A stretch of 64,000 bases of DNA from Kribbella sp. CA-293567 (lineage in GTDB: Bacteria; Actinomycetota; Actinomycetes; Propionibacteriales; Kribbellaceae), in contig NZ_CP114065.1 of the NCBI RefSeq assembly GCF_027627575.1, positions 3,720,001 through 3,784,000 of the forward strand. The letters run 5' to 3'. The notes beneath the pieces were generated by a model. It was not told the DNA's origin. It ran no database searches and saw only the letters and a program-made list of their open reading frames with translations. Of the stretch, positions 53,227 through 64,000 are shown one piece after another (the stretch's first letter is position 1; each line of letters opens with the position of its first letter). A program made the translations under genes and the position numbers.

Positions 53227-54296
53227 CCGAGCTGCGGGGTCCGGTCCGGATCGTCGGCACCGGCCTGATCGGGACGTCGATCGGCCTGGCGCTCGGCCGG
53301 CTCGGAGTCGTGGTGGAGCTCGTCGACGCCGATCCCGACAACGCGTTGATGGCCGAGCGGATCGGGGCCGGCTCGCGCCTGGTCCAGATCGAGCCTCAGC
53401 TGGTGGTCGTCGCGGTCCCGCCCGACCATGTCGGCGCGGTGATCGTCGAGCAGCTCCAGCAGACCGACGCGATCGTCACCGACGCGGCGAGTGTGAAGTC
53501 GAAGCCGCTCCTCGACGCGCGCGCCCTGGCCTCGAACCCCGAGGAGCTCTCCCGGTACGTCGGCAGCCACCCGATGGCAGGCTCCGAGCGGAGCGGCCCA
53601 CTGGCCGGCCGGGCCGACCTGTTCGAGGGCGCGACCTGGGCGATCACCCCGCACGAGACCAGCGATCCCGACGCGGTCGAGCTGGTCCGCCGCCTCGCCG
53701 AGGCCGCGGGCGCCCGGACGGTCGAGCTGTCCGTCGCCGACCACGACCTCGCGGTGGCTCGCGTCTCGCACCTCCCGCAACTGATGTCGTCCCTGGCCGC
53801 CGGCACGCTGGTCGACGCGCCCGCCGCCCACCTCGAGCTGTCCGGTCAGGGCGTCCGCGACGTCACCCGGATCGCGGCCGGCGATCCGGGCCTGTGGACC
53901 CAGATCGTCGCGGCCAACTCACCCGCGCTGAGCGGCCTGCTGGAAGGCATCCGCGACGAGCTCGACCGGCTTCTCATTGCCCTGGGCAAGCAAGAGGCGA
54001 CCGACGAGCTGACCGCCGTACTCAACCGTGGGGTCTCCGGCGCGATCCGGGTGCCGGGCAAGCACGGCGCCCCGCACATCGAGCTGGTTCCGGTCCTCGT
54101 CACCATCCCCGACCGTCCTGGCCAGCTGGCCAGGTTGTTCGCGGACGCAGCCGCCTCCGGGGCCAACGTCGAGGATCTCCGGATCGATCACAGCCCGGGC
54201 CGCCCGGTCGGTGAGGTCGAGTTGTCGGTCAAGCCGGCGTCGGTCGATCAGCTGGTCGGGGTACTGACCGAGCGGGGCTGGTCCGTCCACCGGTAA
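53223..54296 (+). CDS. tyrA: Prephenate dehydrogenase with ACT domain
   Basis: A 357-residue enzyme. The Rossmann motif is VRIVGTGLIGTSIGLALG at the N-terminus, VTDAASVKS and YVGSHPMAGSERSGP are the catalytic-domain motifs (His in GSHPMAG), and VARVSHLPQLMSS holds the second conserved His. Residues about 280-350 form an ACT domain (VPVLVTIPDRPGQLARLF), suggesting feedback by tyrosine. It oxidises prephenate to 4-hydroxyphenylpyruvate. The GTG start overlaps the aroH stop. Confidence 0.95.
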   Translation: MTELRGPVRIVGTGLIGTSIGLALGRLGVVVELVDADPDNALMAERIGAGSRLVQIEPQLVVVAVPPDHVGAVIVEQLQQTDAIVTDAASVKSKPLLDARALASNPEELSRYVGSHPMAGSERSGPLAGRADLFEGATWAITPHETSDPDAVELVRRLAEAAGARTVELSVADHDLAVARVSHLPQLMSSLAAGTLVDAPAAHLELSGQGVRDVTRIAAGDPGLWTQIVAANSPALSGLLEGIRDELDRLLIALGKQEATDELTAVLNRGVSGAIRVPGKHGAPHIELVPVLVTIPDRPGQLARLFADAAASGANVEDLRIDHSPGRPVGEVELSVKPASVDQLVGVLTERGWSVHR

Positions 54297-54299
54297 TCT
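54294..54299 (+). promoter_or_regulatory. -10 box (TAATCT) of cmk
   Basis: TAATCT begins on the tyrA stop codon and ends 7 nt before the cmk ATG at 54307. It may give cmk-plsC-der a leaderless promoter of their own. Confidence 0.4.
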
Positions 54300-54306
54300 T
54301 CGGGCC

Positions 54307-54993
54307 ATGATCATCGCTGTTGACGGCCCGAGCGGGTCCGGTAAGTCGAGCACGGCCCGCGGAGTCGCGACCCGGCTCGGCCTGCGGTACCTGGACACCG
54401 GCGCGATGTACCGGGCGGTGACCTGGTCGGCGCTGGAGCACGGGCTCGACCTGGACGACGTCACGGCGGTCGCCGAGCGGGCCCGCGCGGTCGAGCTGTC
54501 GATCAGTACCGACCCCGAGCGGGGGCGGTTCACCGCCGACGGGGTGGACGTCACCGAGGCGATCCGGGATCCGCGGATCAGCGCCAGTGTCAGCAAGATC
54601 GCCACCAACCTCGAAGTACGGGCCGAGCTGATCCGGCGGCAGCGCGAGCTGATCGCCGCCGCGCAGCCGACCGGTGGCGCGGTGGTCGAAGGCCGCGACA
54701 TCGCCACCGTGGTGGCGCCGCAGGCGGAGCTGAAGGTGCTGCTCACCGCCGACCAGGACGCCCGGATGGCCCGCCGCAAGGCCGAGCTGGCCGCGGGATC
54801 GGTGACCGCGGAGCAGTTGCTGGACCAGATCGTCCGGCGCGACGCCGACGACTCGACGGTCTCGCAGTTCCAGGTCGCCTCCGACGGCGCGGTGGAGATC
54901 GACTCGACCCACCTGACGCTGGAAGAGGTGGTCGACGTGATCTGCCGACTGGCGAAGGAGGCCGAGGCCGTGCCGAGCGACCGGACTTCATGA
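54307..54993 (+). CDS. cmk: Cytidylate kinase
   Basis: A 228-residue nucleoside monophosphate kinase that makes CDP/dCDP. The P-loop is DGPSGSGKSST, followed by LDTGAMYRAVTW and the CMP-binding insert (about 75-110). GRDIATVVAPQAELKVLLTA and the lid (RMARRKAEL, then RRDADDSTVSQF) complete the family pattern. The stop overlaps the acyltransferase ATG by 4 bp. The order cmk-acyltransferase-der is conserved in actinobacteria. Confidence 0.96.
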   Translation: MIIAVDGPSGSGKSSTARGVATRLGLRYLDTGAMYRAVTWSALEHGLDLDDVTAVAERARAVELSISTDPERGRFTADGVDVTEAIRDPRISASVSKIATNLEVRAELIRRQRELIAAAQPTGGAVVEGRDIATVVAPQAELKVLLTADQDARMARRKAELAAGSVTAEQLLDQIVRRDADDSTVSQFQVASDGAVEIDSTHLTLEEVVDVICRLAKEAEAVPSDRTS

Positions 54994-55721
54994 CTGCCGC
55001 TGAACTGACCGGGCAGCAGGATCTGCCCCGGACCGACGACCTGCCCGCCGTACCGCACCGGCTCGGCAGTGTCCTGCGCCACCTGGTCGAGCCGTACGTG
55101 CGCTGGCGGTACGACCTGACCGTCCACCACGAGCACCGGTTCCCGCTGTCCGGGCCGGTACTGGTCGCTCCCAACCACCTCGGTCTGCTCGACGGTCCAT
55201 TGCTCGGGTCCACCGCGCCGCGGATGATGCACCAGCTCGGCAAGGTCGAGGCGTTCCACGGGCTGCAGGGGCTGCTGCTGCACAGGTCGGGCCAGATCGC
55301 GGTCGACCGTTCGCAGTACGACGTACGGGCGATCCGCCGGGCGATCCAGATCCTGCGCACCGGCCGGGTGCTGAGCGTGTACCCCGAAGGGACCCGTGGT
55401 CCCGGCGACTTCCGGGTGGTGCGCAGCGGAGTTGCCTACCTGGCCATGGTCACCGGTGCCCCGATCCTGCCGGTCGCGCTGCTCGGTACGCGGCTCCCGG
55501 ACGGCGATATCGAGGTGTATCCGCCCCGGGGGAGCCGGGTCGACGTGGTATATGGCGAGACCTTCACGGTGGACCGCGTATCATTTCCCCGGAGGCAGGT
55601 CGACGTACGCGCGGTTGCCGACCAGATCGGCGACGTGTTGCGAGCCCATGTGCAGGCGGCCGTCGAAGCCACCGGCCACCCGCTCCCGGGCGTGCCAGAC
55701 CAGAAGGATCCTGATGAGTGA
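54990..55721 (+). CDS. plsC: 1-acyl-glycerol-3-phosphate acyltransferase-like protein
   Basis: A 243-residue PlsC-type acyltransferase. The catalytic HX4D motif is NHLGLLDG, the second motif is [19 protein letters not shown], and the third is [11 protein letters not shown]. The substrate-side [10 protein letters not shown] is also kept. It acts at the inner face of the membrane in phospholipid synthesis; the exact acyl acceptor is not proven. It overlaps der by 8 bp. Confidence 0.9.
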   Translation: MTAAELTGQQDLPRTDDLPAVPHRLGSVLRHLVEPYVRWRYDLTVHHEHRFPLSGPVLVAPNHLGLLDGPLLGSTAPRMMHQLGKVEAFHGLQGLLLHRSGQIAVDRSQYDVRAIRRAIQILRTGRVLSVYPEGTRGPGDFRVVRSGVAYLAMVTGAPILPVALLGTRLPDGDIEVYPPRGSRVDVVYGETFTVDRVSFPRRQVDVRAVADQIGDVLRAHVQAAVEATGHPLPGVPDQKDPDE

Positions 55722-57096
55722 CCTGCCCACCGGCTACGAGTTCGACGCGGAGCCGAGCCACGACCGCGAGGACACCGGCCCACTGCCGGTGGTGGCGATC
55801 GTCGGCCGGCCGAACGTCGGCAAGTCGACGCTGGTGAACCGGATCATCGGCCGCCGCGAGGCAGTGGTCGAGGACACCCCCGGTGTCACCCGCGACCGCG
55901 TCTCGTACGACGCGAACTGGGCCGGCCGCGGCTTCACGCTGGTCGACACCGGCGGCTGGGACCCCGACGCCGTCGGCATGGCCGCGCTGGTGGCCGCCCA
56001 GGCCGAGGTCGCGATCAACGCCGCCGACGCGGTGCTGTTCGTGGTCGACGCGACGGTCGGCATCACCGACGCCGACGAGGCCGTCGTACGGGTTCTGCGC
56101 AAGGCCGGCAAGCCCGTCGTACTGGCCGCCAACAAGGTCGACGACGCCCGCGTCGAGGCCGAGGCGATGAACCTGTGGAGCCTGGGCATCGGCGAGCCGT
56201 TCCCGATCTCGGCGATGCACGGCCGCGGCACCGGCGACATGCTGGACGCCGTACTGGCCGCGTTGCCCGAGGCGCCCCCGGAGCGTGACGCGCAGCTCGG
56301 CGGGCCGCGCCGGGTCGCGATCGTCGGCAAGCCGAACGTGGGCAAGTCGTCGCTGCTCAACAAGGTCGCCAAGGAGGACCGGGTCGTCGTCAGCGAGGTC
56401 TCCGGCACCACGGTCGACCCGGTCGACGAGGAGATCGTGCTCGGCGGCAAGCAGTGGCGCTTCATCGACACCGCCGGCATCCGGCGCAAGGTCAAGAACG
56501 TGCAGGGCCACGAGTACTACGCCAGCCTGCGGACGAACAGCGCGATCGAGCGGGCCGAGGTGGTCGTGGTCGTCGTCGACGCCTCCGAGCCGATGACCGA
56601 GCAGGACCTGCGGATCATGAACACGGTCGAGGAAGCCGGCAAGGCACTCGTCATCGCGTACAACAAGTGGGACCTGGTCGACGAGGACCGCCGGTACTAC
56701 CTGGAGCGCGAGATCGACCGCGACCTGGTGCAGTTCCGCTGGGCCCCCCGGGTCAACATCAGCGCGATGACCGGCCGCCACATGGAGAAGCTGGTGCCCG
56801 CGATCGAGGCCGCCCTGGACGGCTGGCAGACCCGCGTCCCGACCGGCCAGCTCAACGCCTTCCTGGGCCGCCTGGTCGCCGCCCACCCGCACCCGGTGCG
56901 CAGCGGCAAGCAACCGAAGATCCTGTTCGGCACCCAGGCGACCACCATGCCGCCGACCTTCGCGATCTTCACCTCCGGCGCCTTCGAGTCGTCGTACCAG
57001 CGCTTCATCGAGCGCCGCCTGCGCGAAGATTTCGGCTTCGTCGGCAGCCCCGTGCACGTCCAGATCCGCCCCCGCGTGAAGAAGCTGAAACGCTAG
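55714..57096 (+). CDS. der: Ribosome-associated GTPase Der (EngA)
   Basis: A 460-residue double GTPase needed for 50S subunit assembly. The first G domain has [18 protein letters not shown] and DTGG; the second has GKPNVGKSS and DTAGIRRK with NKWDLVDE. The C-terminal KH-like domain covers about 365-455 and ends [16 protein letters not shown] at 55714 follows AGAAGGA by the right distance and overlaps the acyltransferase stop. Confidence 0.96.
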   Translation: MSDLPTGYEFDAEPSHDREDTGPLPVVAIVGRPNVGKSTLVNRIIGRREAVVEDTPGVTRDRVSYDANWAGRGFTLVDTGGWDPDAVGMAALVAAQAEVAINAADAVLFVVDATVGITDADEAVVRVLRKAGKPVVLAANKVDDARVEAEAMNLWSLGIGEPFPISAMHGRGTGDMLDAVLAALPEAPPERDAQLGGPRRVAIVGKPNVGKSSLLNKVAKEDRVVVSEVSGTTVDPVDEEIVLGGKQWRFIDTAGIRRKVKNVQGHEYYASLRTNSAIERAEVVVVVVDASEPMTEQDLRIMNTVEEAGKALVIAYNKWDLVDEDRRYYLEREIDRDLVQFRWAPRVNISAMTGRHMEKLVPAIEAALDGWQTRVPTGQLNAFLGRLVAAHPHPVRSGKQPKILFGTQATTMPPTFAIFTSGAFESSYQRFIERRLREDFGFVGSPVHVQIRPRVKKLKR

Positions 57097-57166
57097 CCCC
57101 CTTGGTCAGAACTGGTCTGGGAATGGGGTAAGGTTTACCCCGGTCGCCCCGCGAGGGACGACCGTT

Positions 57167-57240
57167 CGGGCTGTGGCGCAGTTTGGTAGCGCACCTGGCT
57201 GGGGGCCAGGGGGCCGCAGGTTCAAATCCTGTCAGCCCGA
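57167..57240 (+). tRNA. tRNA-Pro (anticodon GGG)
   Basis: A full cloverleaf is seen: acceptor CGGGCTG / CAGCCCG, D arm GCGC...GCGC with TTTGGTA loop, anticodon stem CCTGG / CCAGG with loop CTGGGGG, and T arm GCAGG-TTCAAAT-CCTGT. The loop gives anticodon GGG (reads CCC, proline). Discriminator A is at 57240, and the CCA end is not fully encoded. Confidence 0.95.
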
Positions 57241-57248
57241 CCGAGCAG

Positions 57249-57279
57249 AGAGGCACCGACATTGTCGGTGCCTCTTTCT
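57249..57279 (+). terminator. Intrinsic terminator after tRNA-Pro
   Basis: An 11-bp stem (AGAGGCACCGA and complement) with loop CATTG is followed by TTTCT. It starts 9 nt after the tRNA and ends 12 bp before the next gene. Confidence 0.88.
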
Positions 57280-57290
57280 AGTGTTGCGGC

Positions 57291-58058
57291 ATGACAGTGG
57301 AAGACGAGCCCAATACTCAACTGCGCAAGGCCGTAGCGGCCAGCCGGACGTGGCGGGCGGTCGCGCGGACATTGGGGTTGAAGGCAACTTCTGCCAGTGT
57401 GGTGCGAACGCTCAAAGGCGATGCTGCACGGCTGCAACTGGATACCTCCCACTTCACCAATCAGCGTCGGTGGTCCGACGATCAGCTGCGAGCGGCTGTG
57501 ACGGGTTCGGCTTGCTGGTCCGAGGTTCTCGGCGCATTCGGGGTCGAGGACAACGCCGCCGATCGGATCCGGGTGAAAGGCCACGCGGCGCGGCTCGGGC
57601 TCGGCTACGAGCACCTGGAGGCAGCGCGGTCAGCAACTGCGGGCGATCCGCCGGTCTGGCAGACAGGACGATTGGAAGCGCTCCGCACTGCGGCGCCTGC
57701 GATCGCGATGGCATGGTTCGCGTTGCGAGGTTGTCCGGTTGCTCTACCTGTCGAGCCTCAGTTGTACGACCTTCTGGTCACCACGGCGGCCGGCGTACAG
57801 CGGGTGCAGGTGAAGAGTTGTGCGCGGCCCGACGGCAAGGGTCGCTGGCAGATCGGCATCGGGCGCCGTCCGTACGTGCTGGACAAATCGGCCCGCAAAG
57901 TGCCGTACGAACCAGGATCGCTGGACCTGTTCTTCGTCGTACTCGGCGACGGCAGCATCTATGTGATTCCGATGAGCGCACTGGCCGGACGAGTCCAGAT
58001 CTATCCGCACAACTACACCCGCTACCGCGTCGGTGACGCATCGAGTCTGCTGACCTGA
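57291..58058 (+). CDS. PD-(D/E)XK nuclease of homing-endonuclease type, next to tRNA-Pro
   Basis: A 255-residue protein. Residues about 10-55 and 62-108 are two related helical units (LRKAVAASRTWRAVARTLGL and LRAAVTGSACWSEVLGAFGV, each ending AARL.L....H), like the DNA-binding repeats of actinobacterial homing-type HNH proteins; LDTSHF is the common end of such units. Residues about 125-245 look like a group I intron-type PD-(D/E)XK domain: RLEALRTAAPAIAMAWFALRGCPVALPVEP (in pieces), then YDLLV (D160), VQVK (Q173, K175) and LDLFFVVLGDGSIYVIP. The catalytic set D...QxK looks intact. No intron or intein is seen nearby. It sits just behind a tRNA gene, a usual site for integrating DNA. Confidence 0.72.
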   Translation: MTVEDEPNTQLRKAVAASRTWRAVARTLGLKATSASVVRTLKGDAARLQLDTSHFTNQRRWSDDQLRAAVTGSACWSEVLGAFGVEDNAADRIRVKGHAARLGLGYEHLEAARSATAGDPPVWQTGRLEALRTAAPAIAMAWFALRGCPVALPVEPQLYDLLVTTAAGVQRVQVKSCARPDGKGRWQIGIGRRPYVLDKSARKVPYEPGSLDLFFVVLGDGSIYVIPMSALAGRVQIYPHNYTRYRVGDASSLLT

Positions 58059-58162
58059 GGCACCGGCGCTACAGCACGCCGGCGCCCCGGTCAGAGATCT
58101 CCAAAGGTGAAGGTGTGAACGACCTGGACCTCTGGTACAGGTCGAGGGTTACGCTGACGCGA

Positions 58163-58822
58163 CTACCAGCCGCGAGCACGCCATTCCGGGAGGGCGGGGC
58201 GTTCGGCGCCGAGGGTGGTGTCGGCGCCGTGGCCGGGGTAGACCCAGGTCTCGTCGGGGAGGCGGGCGAAGAGTTTGGTCTCGACGTCGTTGAGCAGCGA
58301 CTCGAAGTTCGCCTTGTCGCCGCGGGTGTTGCCGACGCCGCCGGGGAAGAGGGAGTCGCCGGTGAAGAGGTGGGGCGGACCGGTCGGGTCGTCGTACAGG
58401 AGGGCGATCGAGCCGGGGGTGTGGCCGACCAGCTGGATCACCTCGAGGCTGAGGTCGCCGAACTGGATCCGGTCGCCGTCGCCGACGGGCTCGTCGGTGG
58501 GGACCGGGATGCCCTCGGCGTCGTCGCGGCCGGCGACCGTCACGGCGCTCGTCCGCGCGACCACCTCGGCGAGTGCCTGCCAGTGGTCGCCGTGCTGGTG
58601 GGTGGTGACGACGCGGCTGATGCCGCCTTCGCCGATCACCTTGAGCAGCGTGCCGGCGTCGTTGGCGGCGTCGATCAGCACCTGCTCGTCGGTACTGCGG
58701 CTGCGCAGCAGGTAGGCGTTGTTGTTCATCGGTCCCACGGCGACCTTGGTGATCATCAGCTTGGCCAGCTCGTGGGTCTGCGCCGGCCCGCCGACGTGAA
58801 CGTTGCCGTGGTACTCCGTCAT
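58163..58822 (-). CDS. MBL-fold metallo-hydrolase (glyoxalase II-like)
   Basis: A 219-residue metallo-beta-lactamase-fold protein. Metal ligands are in TTHQHGDHWQAL (HxHxDH), LVGHTPGSIAL, TGDSLFPGG and VYPGHG. The layout is that of glyoxalase II / persulfide dioxygenase-like hydrolases. In an organism with mycothiol instead of glutathione it may act on mycothiol thioesters. It starts 22 bp after the DinB/mycothiol-dependent enzyme gene, so the two are probably cotranscribed. GAGGAG precedes the ATG at 58822. Confidence 0.9.
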   Translation of the reverse strand: MTEYHGNVHVGGPAQTHELAKLMITKVAVGPMNNNAYLLRSRSTDEQVLIDAANDAGTLLKVIGEGGISRVVTTHQHGDHWQALAEVVARTSAVTVAGRDDAEGIPVPTDEPVGDGDRIQFGDLSLEVIQLVGHTPGSIALLYDDPTGPPHLFTGDSLFPGGVGNTRGDKANFESLLNDVETKLFARLPDETWVYPGHGADTTLGAERPALPEWRARGW

Positions 58823-58844
58823 ACCTGCTCCTCGTATCCGGTGG

Positions 58845-59546
58845 TCATCCCCACGGCGGCGCCTCGGGCATGTCGTCGCCCAGGGCCGAGCCGTCACTCC
58901 TGCCGAGCACCCAGCTCAGCAGCTCGGCGCTGCCGCCAGTGACGATCCTTGCACCGGCAGGGCGGAGAGGCGACGACCAGGTGGTGTCGGTGCTCTCCAG
59001 TACTACGGGGAAGTCGCTGGGCCACCGACTGGTCGTGTAGGTCAGCAGCGCGGCGCGGGACTCGGCCGGCACGTCGCTGAACCAGTACCCGAGGCCCAGG
59101 TCGACATGGTGGACTTCCAGCTCGTTCAGCCGGGCGGCGGCCAGGTGGTTCGCAGTACGGGTTGCTCCGCTCGGCCAGCTGACCTCTGCGGCCCAGGCGG
59201 CCGCCGGTAGGTCCTCGAAGCGCTCCAGCAGCCGTGCCTCCGCGTCGACGAGGTCGCGGACCTGCTCCGCGAGTGGGCGAGCGGCGCCGTCGGCTATGTC
59301 GGCCTCCCGCGCTTCCACCGACACGTACATTGGTTTACGGACACCCGTGCGAGCCCAGTCGCACAGGTTGACCAGCGCGTCGGCGTTCCGGGCGACGTGG
59401 GTCAGCACGTGCCCCAGGCTCCAGCCGGGGAGCAGCGACGGGCGCAGTACTGCGTCGTCCGGTAGATGGGTAACGGTGTCGAGCAGTCGCCGGCTCGCGG
59501 ACGGTAACTCCGCGATCAGGCGGCTCGTTGGCTCCGGTGCGACCAT
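58845..59546 (-). CDS. Mycothiol-dependent maleylpyruvate isomerase-like (DinB/MDMPI) protein
   Basis: A 233-residue protein. The N-terminal DinB-type four-helix part includes [21 protein letters not shown] (first His), and [23 protein letters not shown] gives the second His cluster. These are the zinc-binding positions of mycothiol-dependent transferases and isomerases (MDMPI). The C-terminal 70 residues form the small MDMPI-type domain ([23 protein letters not shown]). Substrate unknown. It shares a 137-bp gap with divergent uvrA, where an SOS-type box lies. Confidence 0.88.
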   Translation of the reverse strand: MVAPEPTSRLIAELPSASRRLLDTVTHLPDDAVLRPSLLPGWSLGHVLTHVARNADALVNLCDWARTGVRKPMYVSVEAREADIADGAARPLAEQVRDLVDAEARLLERFEDLPAAAWAAEVSWPSGATRTANHLAAARLNELEVHHVDLGLGYWFSDVPAESRAALLTYTTSRWPSDFPVVLESTDTTWSSPLRPAGARIVTGGSAELLSWVLGRSDGSALGDDMPEAPPWG

Positions 59547-59558
59547 CTGCCGATGCTA

Positions 59559-59574
59559 TCGAATATGCTTTCGA
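59559..59574. promoter_or_regulatory. SOS (LexA) box upstream of uvrA
   Basis: TCGAATATGCTTTCGA matches the actinobacterial LexA consensus TCGAAC-N4-GTTCGA in 10 of 12 fixed bases and is nearly palindromic. It lies 110 bp before the uvrA start and 13 bp before the divergent DinB-type gene. Confidence 0.75.
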
Positions 59575-59683
59575 AAGCGACCGCGGAACCGGTGCGGAAG
59601 CTTTTTGTCGGTGGGCCTCGCTAGCATCCGCAGTGTCCCAGAACGGCCCCAGAATTCCCTCGAGAACGGCTGAGAGTGCGCTT

Positions 59684-62791
<3,108 letters not shown>

Positions 62792-62834
62792 CAACTCCGC
62801 GGTACCGCCCGAGTCCCGGCTCGGAGCAGCGCGC

Positions 62835-62867
62835 CCCCCTGCCATGGCTGACGTGGCAGGGGGTTTC
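62835..62867 (+). terminator. Terminator after uvrA
   Basis: A 10-bp stem (CCCCCTGCCA and complement) with a 9-nt loop is followed by TTTCTC on the plus strand, 43 bp after the uvrA stop. Confidence 0.82.
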
Positions 62868-62963
62868 TCGTGGCGGACGCCCCCGGAGGAGTTTCGGGGT
62901 CACCGTCCGGCGAATCTGCGGGCCGGTTGAACCGTTCCCGTGTTTGATCCGTGTAAGGAAGGT

Positions 62964-62995
62964 GCCGACCGGTCGCGCGATTTGGAGCGGTCGGC
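62964..62995. promoter_or_regulatory. Inverted repeat upstream of the Rieske gene
   Basis: GCCGACCG (62964-62971) and CGGTCGGC (62988-62995) are exact complements 16 nt apart, about 65 bp before the start codon. The 190-bp gap also holds GAAC (62928 region) and CGTGT 17 nt later, a weak ECF-sigma-like pair. A binding-site role is a guess. Confidence 0.4.
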
Positions 62996-63059
62996 TAGAA
63001 CTGACGAAACATGCAAAGCGTTCAACTACTTTTGCCACTAGCTCTGGAGGTCCAGATTC

Positions 63060-63593
63060 ATGAGCGACGAAAGAACGGCAGAACTCACCCGGGTGATCGA
63101 CTCGGTGCGTGACCGGCGGGCGGTGCTCCGCGGCGCCGCCGTGGCCGGCCTCGCCGGTGTCGGCGTGCCGTTGCTCGCCGCCTGCGGTGGCGGCGACGAA
63201 GCAGGCGGTACGCCGTCGAGCGGCGGCACCACCGCCGCGCCCAGCTCGGCTCCGACGTCGGCGCCGAGTTCGGCTCCCACCTCGGCCGGCACACCGCCCA
63301 GTGGGGGAGCGGTGCTCGGTCCGGTCGGCGACGTACCGGTGGGAGGCGGCAAGATCTACAACGACAAGATCGTCGTCACCCAGCCGACCGCCGGTGAGTA
63401 CAAGGGCTTCTCGGCGATCTGTACGCACGCCGGCTGCCCGGTGAAGACCATCGAGAACAACACCATCAACTGCCTGTGCCACGGCAGCAAGTTCAGCCTC
63501 ACCGACGGCAGCGTCACGGCCGGCCCGGCCAAGTCGGCGCTTCCGGCGGTCCAGGTGACCGTCCAGGGTGGCAACATCCTCGGCCCCGCCTGA
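63060..63593 (+). CDS. Rieske-type [2Fe-2S] lipoprotein
   Basis: A 177-residue exported protein. A twin-arginine-like stretch (DRRAVLRGAAVAG) and lipobox LLAAC (C42) show membrane anchoring outside the cell. A Ser/Ala/Pro/Thr linker (about 50-82) has repeated SAPTSAPS. The Rieske domain has CTHAGC (C121, H123, C126) and CLCHGS (C138, C140, H141), so both cluster ligands and the disulfide pair are present. It is probably an electron carrier; the partner is unknown. GGAGG precedes the ATG. Confidence 0.9.
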   Translation: MSDERTAELTRVIDSVRDRRAVLRGAAVAGLAGVGVPLLAACGGGDEAGGTPSSGGTTAAPSSAPTSAPSSAPTSAGTPPSGGAVLGPVGDVPVGGGKIYNDKIVVTQPTAGEYKGFSAICTHAGCPVKTIENNTINCLCHGSKFSLTDGSVTAGPAKSALPAVQVTVQGGNILGPA

Positions 63594-63611
63594 GCTTCGG
63601 CAGCGGACAGA

Positions 63612-63646
63612 CAGCGAGGCCCGGCCGACCCGGCCGGGCCTCGCTG
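63612..63646. terminator. Bidirectional hairpin terminator
   Basis: A perfect 16-bp stem (arms 63612-63627 and 63631-63646, core AGCGAGGCCCGGCCG) with a 3-nt loop lies between the convergent Rieske and protease genes. Confidence 0.82.
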
Positions 63647-63657
63647 GTCGTACCGGG

Positions 63658-64000
<343 letters not shown>

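Overview
This window is a high-GC actinomycete chromosome segment. It carries a mycothiol gene (mshC), a mycothiol-dependent-type DinB enzyme, a Pup-proteasome cluster, many GTG starts and many TANNNT boxes 6-7 nt before start codons. The gene set and order suggest the Propionibacteriales/Nocardioidales, most likely a Kribbella-like soil organism. That placement is inference from gene content. I see no insertion sequence, prophage or CRISPR array, and most of the window looks like stable chromosome.

Layout. 0-6 kb: start of corA (minus), then a phosphatase / DUF3090 / SCO1664-type kinase-like set leading to mshC, split by an AraC regulator and an NmrA-type reductase. 6-9 kb: a secreted protein, an L,D-transpeptidase, a PAC2 protein and a HAD hydrolase. 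9-17 kb: a lone family 5 solute-binding lipoprotein, then a complete Dpp/Opp peptide importer (permease, binding protein, permease, two ATPases) ending at a strong hairpin. 17-21 kb: an alpha/beta hydrolase divergent from an HxlR regulator, a decayed copy of the dppF 3' end, and a large HTH-NB-ARC-TPR regulator. 21-28 kb: glycerol use (glpF, glpK, glpD; convergent second glpK with an IclR regulator). 28-35 kb (minus): a MacB/FtsX-type ABC exporter pair, RNase J, a RecB-like nuclease with four cysteines, and a small lipoprotein. 35-42 kb: a large secreted Asp-box propeller protein followed by a four-gene sugar ABC importer and an intradiol dioxygenase-like lipoprotein.

42-52 kb is the protein-degradation region: site-2 protease with CBS domains, TrmI tRNA methyltransferase, proteasomal ATPase (mpa/arc), a small membrane protein, a Nudix gene, dop, pup, prcB, prcA and a second Nudix gene overlapping prcA. 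The Pup ligase gene pafA does not follow prcA here. Next comes folD, preceded by what reads as a ZTP (pfl) riboswitch, then aroH, tyrA, cmk, an acyltransferase and der. A tRNA-Pro(GGG) and its terminator are followed by a lone PD-(D/E)XK nuclease of homing-endonuclease type. The last part has an MBL hydrolase, a DinB/mycothiol-dependent enzyme, an SOS-type box and uvrA, a Rieske lipoprotein, and the C-terminal end of a subtilisin-like protease cut by the window edge.

Most interesting points: UvrA has a histone-H1-like Lys/Ala tail of about 90 residues; the nuclease next to tRNA-Pro; the dppF relic flanking the HxlR/hydrolase pair; two 42-bp near-identical repeats before glpF; and the ZTP riboswitch with a hairpin that could hide the folD ribosome binding site. 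All statements rest on reading the sequence by eye; no database search was run.
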